A stretch of 64,000 nucleotides of DNA, taken from positions 1 through 64,000 of the forward strand of contig JBHIWX010000010.1 of NCBI GenBank assembly GCA_041987205.1, in the 5' to 3' direction. Source of the stretch: BOKV01 sp041987205 (GTDB lineage Bacteria > Pseudomonadota > Alphaproteobacteria > Rhizobiales > Rhizobiaceae). Below are positions 26,100 through 33,989 of the stretch, piece by piece (the stretch's first letter is position 1; every line of letters starts with the position of its first letter). Below the pieces are notes generated by a model. That model saw only the letters and a list, made by a program, of their open reading frames with translations, was not told the origin of the DNA and made no database searches. A program made the translations under genes and the position numbers.

Positions 26100-28904
26100 T
26101 CACCCCGCCTTGGCGTAATCCTCCATCGGCGGGCAGGTGCAGACCAGATTGCGGTCGCCGTGCACATTGTCGACCCGGCCAACGGGCGGCCAGAATTTCG
26201 AGGCAAGCCCCTTGCCGGAAGGATCGGCGGCCAGCGAGCGGGGGTAGGGGTGTTCCCACGCATCGGCGGTTAGGACGGCGGCCGTGTGCGGCGCGTTGTG
26301 GAGCGGGTTGTCGTCGCTCGCCCATTCGCCCTGTTCGACACGGGCGATCTCGGCGCGGATCGCGATCATCGCCTCGATGAAACGGTCGAGTTCGGCCTTG
26401 GGTTCGGATTCCGTTGGCTCGATCATCAGCGTGCCGGCGACCGGCCAGCTCATGGTCGGGGCGTGGAAACCATAGTCGATCAGGCGCTTGGCGATGTCCT
26501 CGACGGTGACGCCCACCGTCTCCTTCACTCCACGCGTGTCGAGGATGCATTCATGCGCCACGAAGCCGTTGCGGCCGTGATAGAGCACCGGGAAGTGCTC
26601 GTTCAGCCGGTGAGCGATATAGTTGGCGTTGAGGATCGCGATCTCGCTGGCGCGTTTCAGGCCGGCCGCGCCCATCATGCGGATATACATCCAGGTGATC
26701 GGCAGGATCAGTGCCGAGCCAAAGGGCGCGGCGGCGACGGCGTGGTCGCTTGCCTCGCTGACATGGCCGGGCAGGAAATCGACCAGATGCGGGGCGACGC
26801 CGATCGGGCCGACGCCCGGTCCGCCGCCGCCATGCGGGATGCAGAAGGTCTTGTGCAAATTCATGTGGCAAACATCGGCGCCGAAATCGCCGAGGCGTGC
26901 GAGGCCGACCAGCGCGTTCAGATTTGCGCCGTCGAGATAGACCTGACCGCCATGCCTGTGAACGGTGTCGCAGATGGCGCGGATGTCCTCCTCGAACACG
27001 CCATGAGTCGAAGGATAGGTGATCATCAGCGCGGCGAGGCTGTCGGCATGCTGCTCCGCCTTGGTTGCCAGATCGTCGAGATCGACATTGCCGTTGGCAT
27101 CGCACTTGACCGCCATCACCTCCATGCCGGCCATGTGGGCCGAGGCCGGATTGGTGCCGTGCGCCGAGGTCGGGATCAGGCACAGATTGCGGGCGCTGTC
27201 GCCGCGCGATTCATGATAGCGGCGGATCGCCAGCAGGCCGGCATATTCACCCTGGCTGCCGGCATTGGGCTGGAAGGAAACCTTGGCGAAGCCGGTGATT
27301 TCGGACAGCCATGCGTCGAGATCGGCGATCATGGAGCCGTAGCCGGCGCGATAGGCAGGCGGCGAGAAGGGATGCACCTCCGCCAGTTCCGGCCAGCTCA
27401 CCGGCATCATCTCGGCCGCGGCGTTCAGCTTCATCGTGCAGGACCCGAGCGGGATCATGGCGCGGTCGAGGCCGATATCCATGTCCATCAGCTTGCGCAG
27501 ATAGCGCATCATCGCCGTTTCCGAGCGGCAGGTGTGGAAGACTTCCTGGGTCAGGAAATGCTCGTCGCGCGCAGACCCGGCAAGCGGGGCTTCGACTTCG
27601 CCGGCAGGCTCCGCGCCGAAGGCGGCGCACAGCGCCTCGAACTCGGTATTCGTCACCGTTTCGTCGAAGGCAACCGATAGCGTTTCCGCATCGACGCGGC
27701 GCAGCAGCAGGCCGCTCTCCTCTGCTTTCGACAGGATCGCATCGGTGTTCGCGCCGGTTGCCACCGTCACCGTGTCGAAGAAGCGCGTGTTGGCCGGTTT
27801 CAGCCCGGCCTTTTCAAGCGAGGTGGCAAAGCGTGCCGCGAGCGCGTTGATCTTTTCGGCGATGGCCACCAGCCCCTGTGGGCCGTGCCAGATCGCGTAG
27901 GACGCCGCCATGTTGGCGAGGAGGGCCTGCGCGGTGCAGATGTTGGAGGTGGCCTTCTCGCGACGGATATGCTGTTCGCGCGTCTGCAGCGCCAGGCGGT
28001 AGGCCGGGTTGCCCTGCGCATCGACCGACTGGCCGACGAGACGGCCGGGGATCAGGCGCGTCAGCGCGTCGGAGACGGCCATGTATGCGGCGTGCGGACC
28101 GCCATTGCCCATCGGCACGCCGAAGCGCTGCATGGAACCGACGCAGATGTCGGCACCCCGGTTGCCCGGTGCTTCGAGCAGGGTCAGCGCCAGCGGATCG
28201 GCTGCGACGACGACCAGTGCGCCGGCTTCCCTCGCGGCCTCGACCAGCGCTTTCGGGTCGGCCAGTTCGCCATTGGTGTCGGGCCATTGCAGGATGATCG
28301 CGGCGGTGTCGGCGTCGATCGACCCGCCCTCATCGATCGTCATGCCGAGCGTTTCGCAGCGTGTCTTCAGCACGTCGAGGCTTTGCGGATGGATCGCATT
28401 GGCGACGACGATCTTGTGCCGCTTGTCGCGGTGGTGGCGCAGCGCGATGCCGGCCGCCTCGGCGATGGCCGTCGCCTCGTCGAGCAGCGAGGCGTTGGCG
28501 ATGGGCAGGCCGGTCAACTCGGCGACGAGCGTCTGGAAATGAAACAGCAGTTCAAGGCGGCCCTGGCTGATCTCGGGCTGATAGGGCGTGTAGGACGTGT
28601 ACCAACCCGGGTTTTCCAGCAGGTTGCGCTGGATGACCGGCGGCACCAGCGTGCCGTGATAGCCTTGGCCGATCAGTGATTTGGCGCGCGGAACATCGGC
28701 GAATTTCGCCTCCAGTTCGGCAAGGGCCGCGTGTTCGCTGGCACCGTCGGGAATGTCGAGCGGTCGATCGAGGCGGATGGAGGCCGGCACGGTTTTGGCG
28801 ATCAGGGTCTCGACCGAGGGCAGGCCCAGGGTCTTGAGCATGTCGCGGATGTCGGCCTCTTCGGGGCCGATATGCCGATTGGTGAAGTGCTGGGCGGGAT
28901 GCAT
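26100..28904 (-). CDS. gcvP: Glycine dehydrogenase (decarboxylating), P-protein
   Basis: A 934-residue single-chain P-protein of the glycine cleavage system. It decarboxylates glycine on PLP and passes the aminomethyl group to lipoyl-GcvH. Both homologous halves are visible: an N-terminal half with GYHGTLVPPVIQRNLLENPG and GSMQRFGVPMGNGGPHAAYM, and a C-terminal half with the PLP lysine in MNLHKTFCIPHGGGGPG. The start is the ATG at 28904 (MHPAQHFTNRHIG); the longer frame overlaps gcvH. It is the last gene of the gcvT-gcvH-gcvP operon, 38 bases after gcvH, under the tandem glycine riboswitch. Confidence 0.98.
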   Translation of the reverse strand: MHPAQHFTNRHIGPEEADIRDMLKTLGLPSVETLIAKTVPASIRLDRPLDIPDGASEHAALAELEAKFADVPRAKSLIGQGYHGTLVPPVIQRNLLENPGWYTSYTPYQPEISQGRLELLFHFQTLVAELTGLPIANASLLDEATAIAEAAGIALRHHRDKRHKIVVANAIHPQSLDVLKTRCETLGMTIDEGGSIDADTAAIILQWPDTNGELADPKALVEAAREAGALVVVAADPLALTLLEAPGNRGADICVGSMQRFGVPMGNGGPHAAYMAVSDALTRLIPGRLVGQSVDAQGNPAYRLALQTREQHIRREKATSNICTAQALLANMAASYAIWHGPQGLVAIAEKINALAARFATSLEKAGLKPANTRFFDTVTVATGANTDAILSKAEESGLLLRRVDAETLSVAFDETVTNTEFEALCAAFGAEPAGEVEAPLAGSARDEHFLTQEVFHTCRSETAMMRYLRKLMDMDIGLDRAMIPLGSCTMKLNAAAEMMPVSWPELAEVHPFSPPAYRAGYGSMIADLDAWLSEITGFAKVSFQPNAGSQGEYAGLLAIRRYHESRGDSARNLCLIPTSAHGTNPASAHMAGMEVMAVKCDANGNVDLDDLATKAEQHADSLAALMITYPSTHGVFEEDIRAICDTVHRHGGQVYLDGANLNALVGLARLGDFGADVCHMNLHKTFCIPHGGGGPGVGPIGVAPHLVDFLPGHVSEASDHAVAAAPFGSALILPITWMYIRMMGAAGLKRASEIAILNANYIAHRLNEHFPVLYHGRNGFVAHECILDTRGVKETVGVTVEDIAKRLIDYGFHAPTMSWPVAGTLMIEPTESEPKAELDRFIEAMIAIRAEIARVEQGEWASDDNPLHNAPHTAAVLTADAWEHPYPRSLAADPSGKGLASKFWPPVGRVDNVHGDRNLVCTCPPMEDYAKAG

Positions 28905-28942
28905 GCTGGTCTCCGTGTCCTTTTCGCCTGCCGGTTCCGGGT

Positions 28943-29311
28943 TCAGCCTATGGAGGCGAGATAGGCGTCGCGATCCATCAGCGAATCGAGTTCGCTGGCA
29001 TCGGACAGTTTCACCTTCATCAGCCAACCGCCGGTCTCGGCCTCGCGGTTGACCAGTGCCGGGTCGCCGGAAAGTTCCTCGTTGACCGCGACGACCTCGC
29101 CGGAGACGGGTGCGTAGACGTCGGACGCCGCCTTGACGGATTCGACCACCGCCGCGTCGTCACCCTTCGACAGGGTGCGGCCGATCTCGGGAAGCTCGAC
29201 GAAGACGAGGTCGCCAAGCTGTTCCTGCGCGTGCTCGGTGATGCCGATCGTGGCGGTGTCGCCGTCGACGGCGATCCATTCATGGTCTTCGGTGTAACGG
29301 GTGGTGCTCAT
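28943..29311 (-). CDS. gcvH: Glycine cleavage system H protein
   Basis: A 122-residue lipoyl carrier protein that shuttles the methylamine group between GcvP, GcvT and the lipoamide dehydrogenase. The lipoylated lysine is in AAVVESVKAASDVYAPVSGE, and the N-terminus (RYTEDHEWI) and C-terminal GWLMKVK are typical. The ATG at 29311 gives the family length; upstream frame is shadow of gcvT. It lies 23 bases after gcvT and 38 before gcvP. Confidence 0.98.
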   Translation of the reverse strand: MSTTRYTEDHEWIAVDGDTATIGITEHAQEQLGDLVFVELPEIGRTLSKGDDAAVVESVKAASDVYAPVSGEVVAVNEELSGDPALVNREAETGGWLMKVKLSDASELDSLMDRDAYLASIG

Positions 29312-29334
29312 GGTCGGTGTTTCCCTCAAATGGT

Positions 29335-30435
29335 TCAGCGTTTGTAATTGTGGGGCATGAAGGGCAGTTTTGCGGTCTCCATCTCGATGCGCTTGCCGCG
29401 CATCTCGGCGAAGATGGGTTCGACGGCGTCGGCGTCGACCAGTCCGAGCGCGACGGGATGGCCGCAACTCGGCCCGAAGCCGCCGGAAGTGACTTCGCCG
29501 ATGCGGTTGCCGGAGGCATCGAACAGTTCGGCATGGGCGCGGACCGGCGCGGACGGGCCCTTCGGTTTCAGGCCGACACGCTTGCGCTTGCGGCCGGCGA
29601 CGATCTTTTCTGCCAGTGCCTTGGCGCCGACGAAATCGCCGCCCTCTCGCAGTGGTTTGGGAATGGCCCAGATCAAGCCCGCTTCCATCGGCGTGATGTC
29701 GTCGGAGAGGTCCTGACCGTAGAGCGACAGGCCGGCCTCGAGGCGCAGGCTGTCGCGGGCGGCAAGGCCGATCGGCAGCACACGCTCGTCGGCCAAGAGC
29801 TTACGGGCGAAGGTCTCAGCCTCGGCACCACCATCATCCATGGGCAGCGCGATCTCGAAGCCGTCCTCGCCGGTATAACCGGAGCGCGAGAGGAACCAGC
29901 CGCCTGCCGACTCCTGCGTCTGCATGAAGGCGAGGCGGGAAGGATCAAGGCCGGCGTCGAGACCGGCGGCGGTGAGCGCGGCTTCGGCCTCCGGCCCCTG
30001 CAGGGCGAGGAAAATGCGCGCCAGCGGCTTCACCGCGACGTCGAAGCCTTCGGCATGGGTATTGAGGTGTTCGAGATCCTTGTCGGCGCAGCCGGCGTTG
30101 CAGACAACACGATAGCGTGTCTCGCCCAGCCGCGTGACGATCAGGTCGTCGATGATGCCGGCCTGTTCGTTGAGAAAGAAAGTGTAGCGGCCCGCGCCGA
30201 TTTCCTGCTGTGCGGCGTCGTAAGGGCACAGACGGGCGATCAGCGCAGCGGCATCCGGGCCGGACACGTCGACATGCAGCATGTGCGAGATGTCGAACAG
30301 GCCGGCATGTTCGCGCGTGTGGAGATGTTCCTTGAGCACGCCGGCGGTATAGAACAGCGGCATGTCATGGCCCGCGAACGGACCGAATTTCGCGCCGGAT
30401 TCGGCGTGGAGGGAATGGAGCGGGATTTGTTTCAA
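29335..30435 (-). CDS. gcvT: Aminomethyltransferase, T-protein
   Basis: This enzyme releases ammonia from the aminomethyl-lipoyl group of GcvH and makes 5,10-methylene-tetrahydrofolate. Family motifs are LHAESGAKFGPFAGHDMP, FDISHMLHVDVSGPDA, QGPEAEAAL, SRSGYTGEDGFEIALP (folate site) and ARDSLRLEAGLSLYG. No ATG is suitably placed; I prefer TTG at 30435, which has AAGG nine bases upstream and gives 366 aa starting at KQIPLHSLH. A second TTG at 30468 would add 11 residues but lacks a ribosome site. It is the first gene of the operon, 84 bases after the glycine riboswitch. Confidence 0.93.
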   Translation of the reverse strand: MKQIPLHSLHAESGAKFGPFAGHDMPLFYTAGVLKEHLHTREHAGLFDISHMLHVDVSGPDAAALIARLCPYDAAQQEIGAGRYTFFLNEQAGIIDDLIVTRLGETRYRVVCNAGCADKDLEHLNTHAEGFDVAVKPLARIFLALQGPEAEAALTAAGLDAGLDPSRLAFMQTQESAGGWFLSRSGYTGEDGFEIALPMDDGGAEAETFARKLLADERVLPIGLAARDSLRLEAGLSLYGQDLSDDITPMEAGLIWAIPKPLREGGDFVGAKALAEKIVAGRKRKRVGLKPKGPSAPVRAHAELFDASGNRIGEVTSGGFGPSCGHPVALGLVDADAVEPIFAEMRGKRIEMETAKLPFMPHNYKR

Positions 30436-30518
30436 ACGTTCAAGCCTTCGGACCGGGTTGCGTTTCAACGCGTGCAGACCAAACGTCCGTGTGCGAGCAC
30501 GGGATGTTCAGCCTGCCC

Positions 30519-30782
30519 CTCTGTCCTTGGCCTGAGAGACTGGCGCCGCGGCTTCGATGGACCATATGCGGCGCTTACACCTTCGGCGCGACCCCTGCCG
30601 TTTGAATACGCTTTCCGACCGGAAATTCCGATCGAATCACCTCGGCAAAGCCCGACTTTCCAGAGTGCCTTTCAACTTCGCAGTTGACCGGGTCACGGTC
30701 CTTTTGCCTGAGAGATTATGGGCGTTTTCACCTTCGGCGGCGGCCGGAACCCTGTCGACCGCACTCTCCCACGACCCGTCCC
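30519..30782 (-). ncRNA. Tandem glycine riboswitch upstream of gcvTHP
   Basis: Read on the minus strand, two glycine aptamers follow each other. Aptamer 1 (about 30782-30689) has GGAGAG, the CGCCGAAGGTGAAAACG core and TCTCTCAGGCAAAAGGAC. Aptamer 2 (about 30665-30519) has CTCTGGAAAG, GCGCCGAAGGTGTAAGCGCC and TCTCTCAGGCCAAGGACAGAG. The pairing CTCTG/CAGAG closes aptamer 2. The arm after its GGAAAG is unusually long (roughly 65 nt) with an internal hairpin. Glycine binding normally turns on the gcv operon so that excess glycine is degraded. Confidence 0.93.
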
Positions 30783-30870
30783 GGTTTCCCGGAAGACTGT
30801 GCGATTGTATGTCGCGATTCAGGAAAAATGTCCAGATGGCCCGTTCGCGGCCTCGATTCCCGTGGCGCGA

Positions 30871-30996
30871 AGGCGGTCCAAAAAAGCCTGGACCGCCTCA
30901 CCTTTTCCCGATCCGTCAGGGGCGTTAGCGGATCGGGAAAGGCTTGGCGGTCCATTTGCCGGGAGCCGTCAGGGGCGTTGCCAGTCCCCGGCAAAT
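30871..30996. repeat. Three consecutive hairpins, two sharing a 14-nt loop sequence
   Basis: Hairpin A: a perfect 10-bp stem AGGCGGTCCA/TGGACCGCCT (30871-30880, 30889-30898). Hairpin B: a 14-bp stem with one bulge (30901-30915, 30929-30942). Hairpin C: a perfect 10-bp stem ATTTGCCGGG/CCCGGCAAAT (30954-30963, 30987-30996). The B and C loops both carry CCGTCAGGGGCGTT (30913-30926 and 30966-30979), and GGCGGTCCA recurs at 30947-30955. The stems differ, so this is not a simple duplication. They lie just downstream of the small exported protein gene and upstream of the riboswitch. Confidence 0.7.
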
Positions 30997-31024
30997 TCTA
31001 GTTATTCGGTGTCAGCTTGGCCGC

Positions 31025-31303
31025 TTAGCAGACCTTGACCTTCTGGTAGACAGCCTGACCGTAGGCGTTGTAGCCGACGAACTGGGTCTGCCAGGAGCAG
31101 GCATAGACGGGCGTGCCGTAAACGGGGCCTGCATAGGCGTTCTGCGTGGCCGCGGCGCCGATGATGCCGCCGACGATCAGGCCGCCGACGAGGGCTGCGC
31201 CGAGATTGCCGGCCTGTGCCTGCGAGGGGGCTGCAACCGCGCCGGCTGCGATGAATGCGAAACCGGCGACGCCGGCAATCACGGTGTTGCGAAGGGTCTT
31301 CAT
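31025..31303 (-). CDS. Small exported glycine-zipper-like protein
   Basis: A 92-residue protein with a signal peptide (MKTLRNTVIAGVAGFAFIAA, cleaved near PSQAQA), a short hydrophobic glycine-rich segment (GAALVGGLIVGGIIGAAATQ, glycine-zipper spacing) and a C-terminal tail rich in Tyr, Gly and Val with two cysteines (VYACSWQTQ and the final VKVC) that could pair. A GAAAGGAACGG ribosome site precedes the ATG at 31303. Small proteins of this type are common rhizobial envelope proteins of unknown role. The triple-hairpin stretch follows its stop. Confidence 0.78.
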   Translation of the reverse strand: MKTLRNTVIAGVAGFAFIAAGAVAAPSQAQAGNLGAALVGGLIVGGIIGAAATQNAYAGPVYGTPVYACSWQTQFVGYNAYGQAVYQKVKVC

Positions 31304-31633
31304 GGTTCCGTTCCTTTCGAAAACTGGGAGCAGGGGATCAGTTCCCGTCTGCCGTGACCCTGAGATATGACATTGCGCGACAAACGCATGTGCGAGAATG
31401 CACAGGGCGCAAAAACGCAATGAATTCAGATGGTTTGGTGGGAGGTGTTTTTGCGGCGCGGCGGAGCGTCTACACGTTATCCGATGCGGTTCAGTTCCGC
31501 TTAACCATGCCGAGCAGAGTTCGTACCCAAAATCGCGGGTGATAATAAAATCTTGGCGATCGTCCGCTAGTCTCGGACCCAATGAAACGGACGCGAAAGC
31601 CGGGAAACGGGCTGCGCGAGGATGGGAGCGGTC
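31304..31633. other. Divergent intergenic region with a CtrA-type site
   Basis: This 330-base stretch separates the small exported protein gene from the response regulator. It holds no convincing gene: the short open frames here lack ribosome sites. It holds the TTAACCAT octamer at 31501-31508 and an AT-rich segment around 31535-31556 likely to be promoter sequence. Confidence 0.6.
31501..31508 (+). promoter_or_regulatory. CtrA half-site TTAACCAT upstream of a response regulator gene
   Basis: The octamer lies 126 bases before the start at 31634, in the same orientation as the gene. The same octamer occurs upstream of ctrA and of the Omp25-like gene. Confidence 0.45.
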
Positions 31634-32038
31634 ATGAAGATCTTCATGATAGTCGACGATTCACCGGTCATCCGGAAGGTCGGTCGACGCCTGATCGAGG
31701 ATTTGGGATTTGTCGTCGTGGAAGCCTCGGACGGCGAGGAAGCCCTGATGAAGGCCCGCGAGAACATGCCCGACGGCATCATGGTCGATTGGCAGATGCC
31801 GGGTCTTTCCGGCATCGATACGCTGCAATCCCTTGCGGAAATGCCGGGCGGCGCGGAGGTGAAGGCGCTGTTCTGCACCAGCGCGTTGATGGTGCCTGAA
31901 ATGGCGAAGGCCAAGCGGGCAGGCGCGACGGGTTTCATCATGAAGCCGTTCGACCGCAAGGTGCTGCGCCAGAAGCTGATGGATGTCGGCCTGCTCGAAG
32001 CGCCCAAGACATTTGGCGTGAACGGGCAGGCGGCCTGA
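31634..32038 (+). CDS. Single-domain response regulator (CheY-like)
   Basis: A 134-residue stand-alone receiver domain. The acidic pocket is VDDS (D8, D9), the phosphoacceptor is D52 in MVDWQMPGLSG, the Thr/Ser switch is CTSA and the conserved lysine is K104 in FIMKPF. It has no output domain, so it must act by binding a partner or relaying phosphate. The ATG at 31634 is preferred over the GTG-like frame start 12 bases upstream because it begins at KIFMIVDD. It is convergent with ctrA and shares a terminator with it. Its place beside ctrA and chpT suggests a link to the same relay, but it is not clearly DivK or CpdR. Confidence 0.9.
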   Translation: MKIFMIVDDSPVIRKVGRRLIEDLGFVVVEASDGEEALMKARENMPDGIMVDWQMPGLSGIDTLQSLAEMPGGAEVKALFCTSALMVPEMAKAKRAGATGFIMKPFDRKVLRQKLMDVGLLEAPKTFGVNGQAA

Positions 32039-32080
32039 TTTTCATTCCATTCCCTGCCGAGATTCGGTCATTCAAATGAG

Positions 32081-32119
32081 AAAACGGCGACGGACCGCTC
32101 AGGGTTCGTCGCCGTTTTT
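32081..32119. terminator. Two-way terminator between the response regulator and ctrA
   Basis: A perfect 12-bp stem AAAACGGCGACG/CGTCGCCGTTTT (32081-32092 with 32107-32118), with A and T runs on both outer sides. It can end both convergent transcripts. Confidence 0.9.
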
Positions 32120-32144
32120 CGTTTGAAAACAGATGCTTGCTCGA

Positions 32145-32846
32145 TCAGGCGATCTCGCGGGCCTCTGCCGTGTCGGGTTCGCGCAGCACATAGCCGCGGC
32201 CCCATACCGTCTCGATATAGTTGAGCCCGTCGGCGGCGGCGGCCAGCTTCTTGCGAAGCTTGCAGATGAAGACGTCGATGATCTTCAGTTCCGGCTCGTC
32301 CATGCCGCCATAGAGGTGGTTGAGGAACATTTCCTTGGTCAGCGTCGTACCCTTCCGCAGCGAAAGGAGCTCGAGCATCTGATATTCCTTGCCGGTCAGA
32401 TGCACCCTCTGTCCGGCAACCTCGACGGTCTTGGCGTCGAGATTGACCACCAGATCGCCCGTCGTGATGATCGACTGTGCATGACCCTTGGAGCGGCGCA
32501 CGATGGCGTGGATGCGCGCAACCAGCTCGTCCTTGTGGAACGGCTTGGTCATGTAGTCGTCCGCCCCGAAGCCCAGGCCGCGAACCTTGTCCTCGATACC
32601 GGCGAGGCCGGAGAGGATCAGGATCGGCGTCTTGACCTTGGATAGGCGCAATGTGCGCAAGACCTCGTAGCCCGACATATCCGGCAGGTTCAGATCCAGC
32701 AGGATGATGTCGTAATCGTAGAGCTTGCCGAGGTCGACACCTTCCTCGCCCAGATCGGTCGTGTAGACGTTGAAGCTCTCGGACTTGAGCATCAACTCGA
32801 TACTCTGGGCGGTCGCGCTGTCGTCTTCAATCAGCAACACTCGCAT
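32145..32846 (-). CDS. ctrA: Cell cycle response regulator CtrA
   Basis: A 233-residue OmpR-type regulator that controls DNA replication, division, flagella and envelope genes in alphaproteobacteria. The receiver domain starts MRVLLIEDDSATAQSIELML, with the phosphoacceptor D51 in LLDLNLPDMSGYEV. The winged-helix domain has VHLTGKEYQMLELLSLRKG and DVFICKLRKKL, which is nearly invariant in CtrA. The C-terminal tail ends in Ala (AREIA), fitting ClpXP degradation through the C-terminus. The ATG at 32846 is the family start. Upstream lie a TTAACCAT site and two inverted repeats in the leader. Confidence 0.98.
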   Translation of the reverse strand: MRVLLIEDDSATAQSIELMLKSESFNVYTTDLGEEGVDLGKLYDYDIILLDLNLPDMSGYEVLRTLRLSKVKTPILILSGLAGIEDKVRGLGFGADDYMTKPFHKDELVARIHAIVRRSKGHAQSIITTGDLVVNLDAKTVEVAGQRVHLTGKEYQMLELLSLRKGTTLTKEMFLNHLYGGMDEPELKIIDVFICKLRKKLAAAADGLNYIETVWGRGYVLREPDTAEAREIA

Positions 32847-32904
32847 TCCAAATCCCCTTCTGTCGCCGCATCCGGCGGTGCCGCTGATCATTTTCAGCGA
32901 GACC

Positions 32905-32968
32905 CCGGTCCATTTTCATTTTGGGACCGGTTTGGCACCGCACGCATTCCAATTCCCAAATGGAATGC
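32905..32968 (-). other. Two inverted repeats in the ctrA leader
   Basis: CCGGTCC/GGACCGG (32905-32911 with 32924-32930) and GCATTCCA/TGGAATGC (32944-32951 with 32961-32968) are perfect inverted repeats 59-122 bases before the ctrA start. They could be leader hairpins or operators; the sequence does not tell which. Confidence 0.5.
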
Positions 32969-32977
32969 TGACGCACA

Positions 32978-32985
32978 ATGGTTAA
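32978..32985 (-). promoter_or_regulatory. CtrA half-site upstream of ctrA
   Basis: On the minus strand this is TTAACCAT, 132 bases before the ctrA start, with a degenerate second half (TTAG six bases further upstream). It fits autoregulation of ctrA as known in Caulobacter and Brucella. The rest of the 478-base stretch 32847-33324 holds no gene I can support; it should hold the ctrA promoters and the fliJ-like gene's promoter. Confidence 0.55.
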
Positions 32986-33324
32986 CAAAATCTAATTCGC
33001 CTGTGCAAGCCTTGTCAGTTTAATTAAGAAAATTCCTATAAACAGCTGGTTTTCAAGGAACAATCTGAACGTCGAGGCTTGATGCGTCACTTTAAGAAAC
33101 CGGAATAATCGAATCAGCGCAGCGGGTGGTGCCCGCCTGGCGCGACGATCGGGAATTCGCCGCGGCGCCTGTCGATTCGGTTTACCGGCTCTTAAGGCAT
33201 GGGGCGTATGATTAAGAAGAGATGTAAACGAAAGGTTACCGGATCGGGCCCTCGGCGCGTATCTGCCTTGCGGTTCGGGTAATTCGAGGGGACGAAGACC
33301 ACACGCTTTCAAGGAGTGCCGAGT

Positions 33325-33717
33325 ATGAAACCGCGTGAAAGCCAGTTGCGCCTGAAGCATTTTCAGGTCGAAGACAAGACCCGCCAGCTTACCCAGATCG
33401 ACCTCATGGTCGGTGAGCTGAGCCGCATGGCGGAGGAACTGGACAACCAGATCCGCCTCGAGGAAGAAAAGTCGGGCATCACCGACGCCAGCCATTTCGC
33501 CTATCCGACCTTCGCCAAGGCGGCACGGCAGCGCCGCGACAATCTGCAGGTGTCGATCCGCGAGCTCAACGAGCGACGCGATGCCGCACAGGAAGCGCTG
33601 AACGAGGCCGAGGAAGAGCTGAAGAAGGCGCAGCTTCTGGAAAACCGCGACGGCGTGTCGACGGCGGAAGACCCGGTGGTCGACGAGCAGATCGAACGCC
33701 GCGCGATGATCGGATAA
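33325..33717 (+). CDS. FliJ-like coiled-coil protein
   Basis: A 130-residue, charged, almost wholly helical protein (ELSRMAEELDNQIRLEEEK, RQRRDNLQVSIRELNERRDA), with the size and coiled-coil character of FliJ, the soluble flagellar export chaperone. In related genomes the gene divergent from ctrA is annotated fliJ. No flagellar cluster is nearby, so the name is provisional. AAGGAG at 33311-33316 fixes the ATG at 33325. The stretch after its stop is the repeat-rich accessory region. Confidence 0.72.
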   Translation: MKPRESQLRLKHFQVEDKTRQLTQIDLMVGELSRMAEELDNQIRLEEEKSGITDASHFAYPTFAKAARQRRDNLQVSIRELNERRDAAQEALNEAEEELKKAQLLENRDGVSTAEDPVVDEQIERRAMIG

Positions 33718-33720
33718 AGG

Positions 33721-33886
33721 GGCTCTCGTTTATCGCTCACGGCCGCATCCTCGCTGCGCTCGGGGCCTCCGCGGGGGCGGCCTGACCGGCCGGCTCGCTC
33801 TTCGCTCGCTGGGGTGATCCCATCTGGGCCCTCGTTTGTCGCTAAGGGCCGCAACCTCGCTGCGCTCGGGGTCTCCGCGGGGGCGG
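33721..33886. repeat. Direct repeat of about 60 nt
   Basis: Copies at 33721-33780 and 33827-33886 match at about 54 of 60 positions (106-base offset). Each includes CCTCGCTGCGCTCGGGG and TCCGCGGGGGCGG and is followed after a variable gap by CCGGCTCGCTC...GCTGG. No coding frame fits. The copies lie directly after the fliJ-like stop and fill most of 33718-33989. Confidence 0.75.
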
Positions 33887-33989
33887 GCATAATCGGGCTT
33901 CCCGGTCGGGGCTAGCGCCCCTCGACGCCTCTTGCGCGCCGGCTCGCTCGCTGGTGTCTGCACGTCCCCGCCATGTTTTCCCGTGCGGC

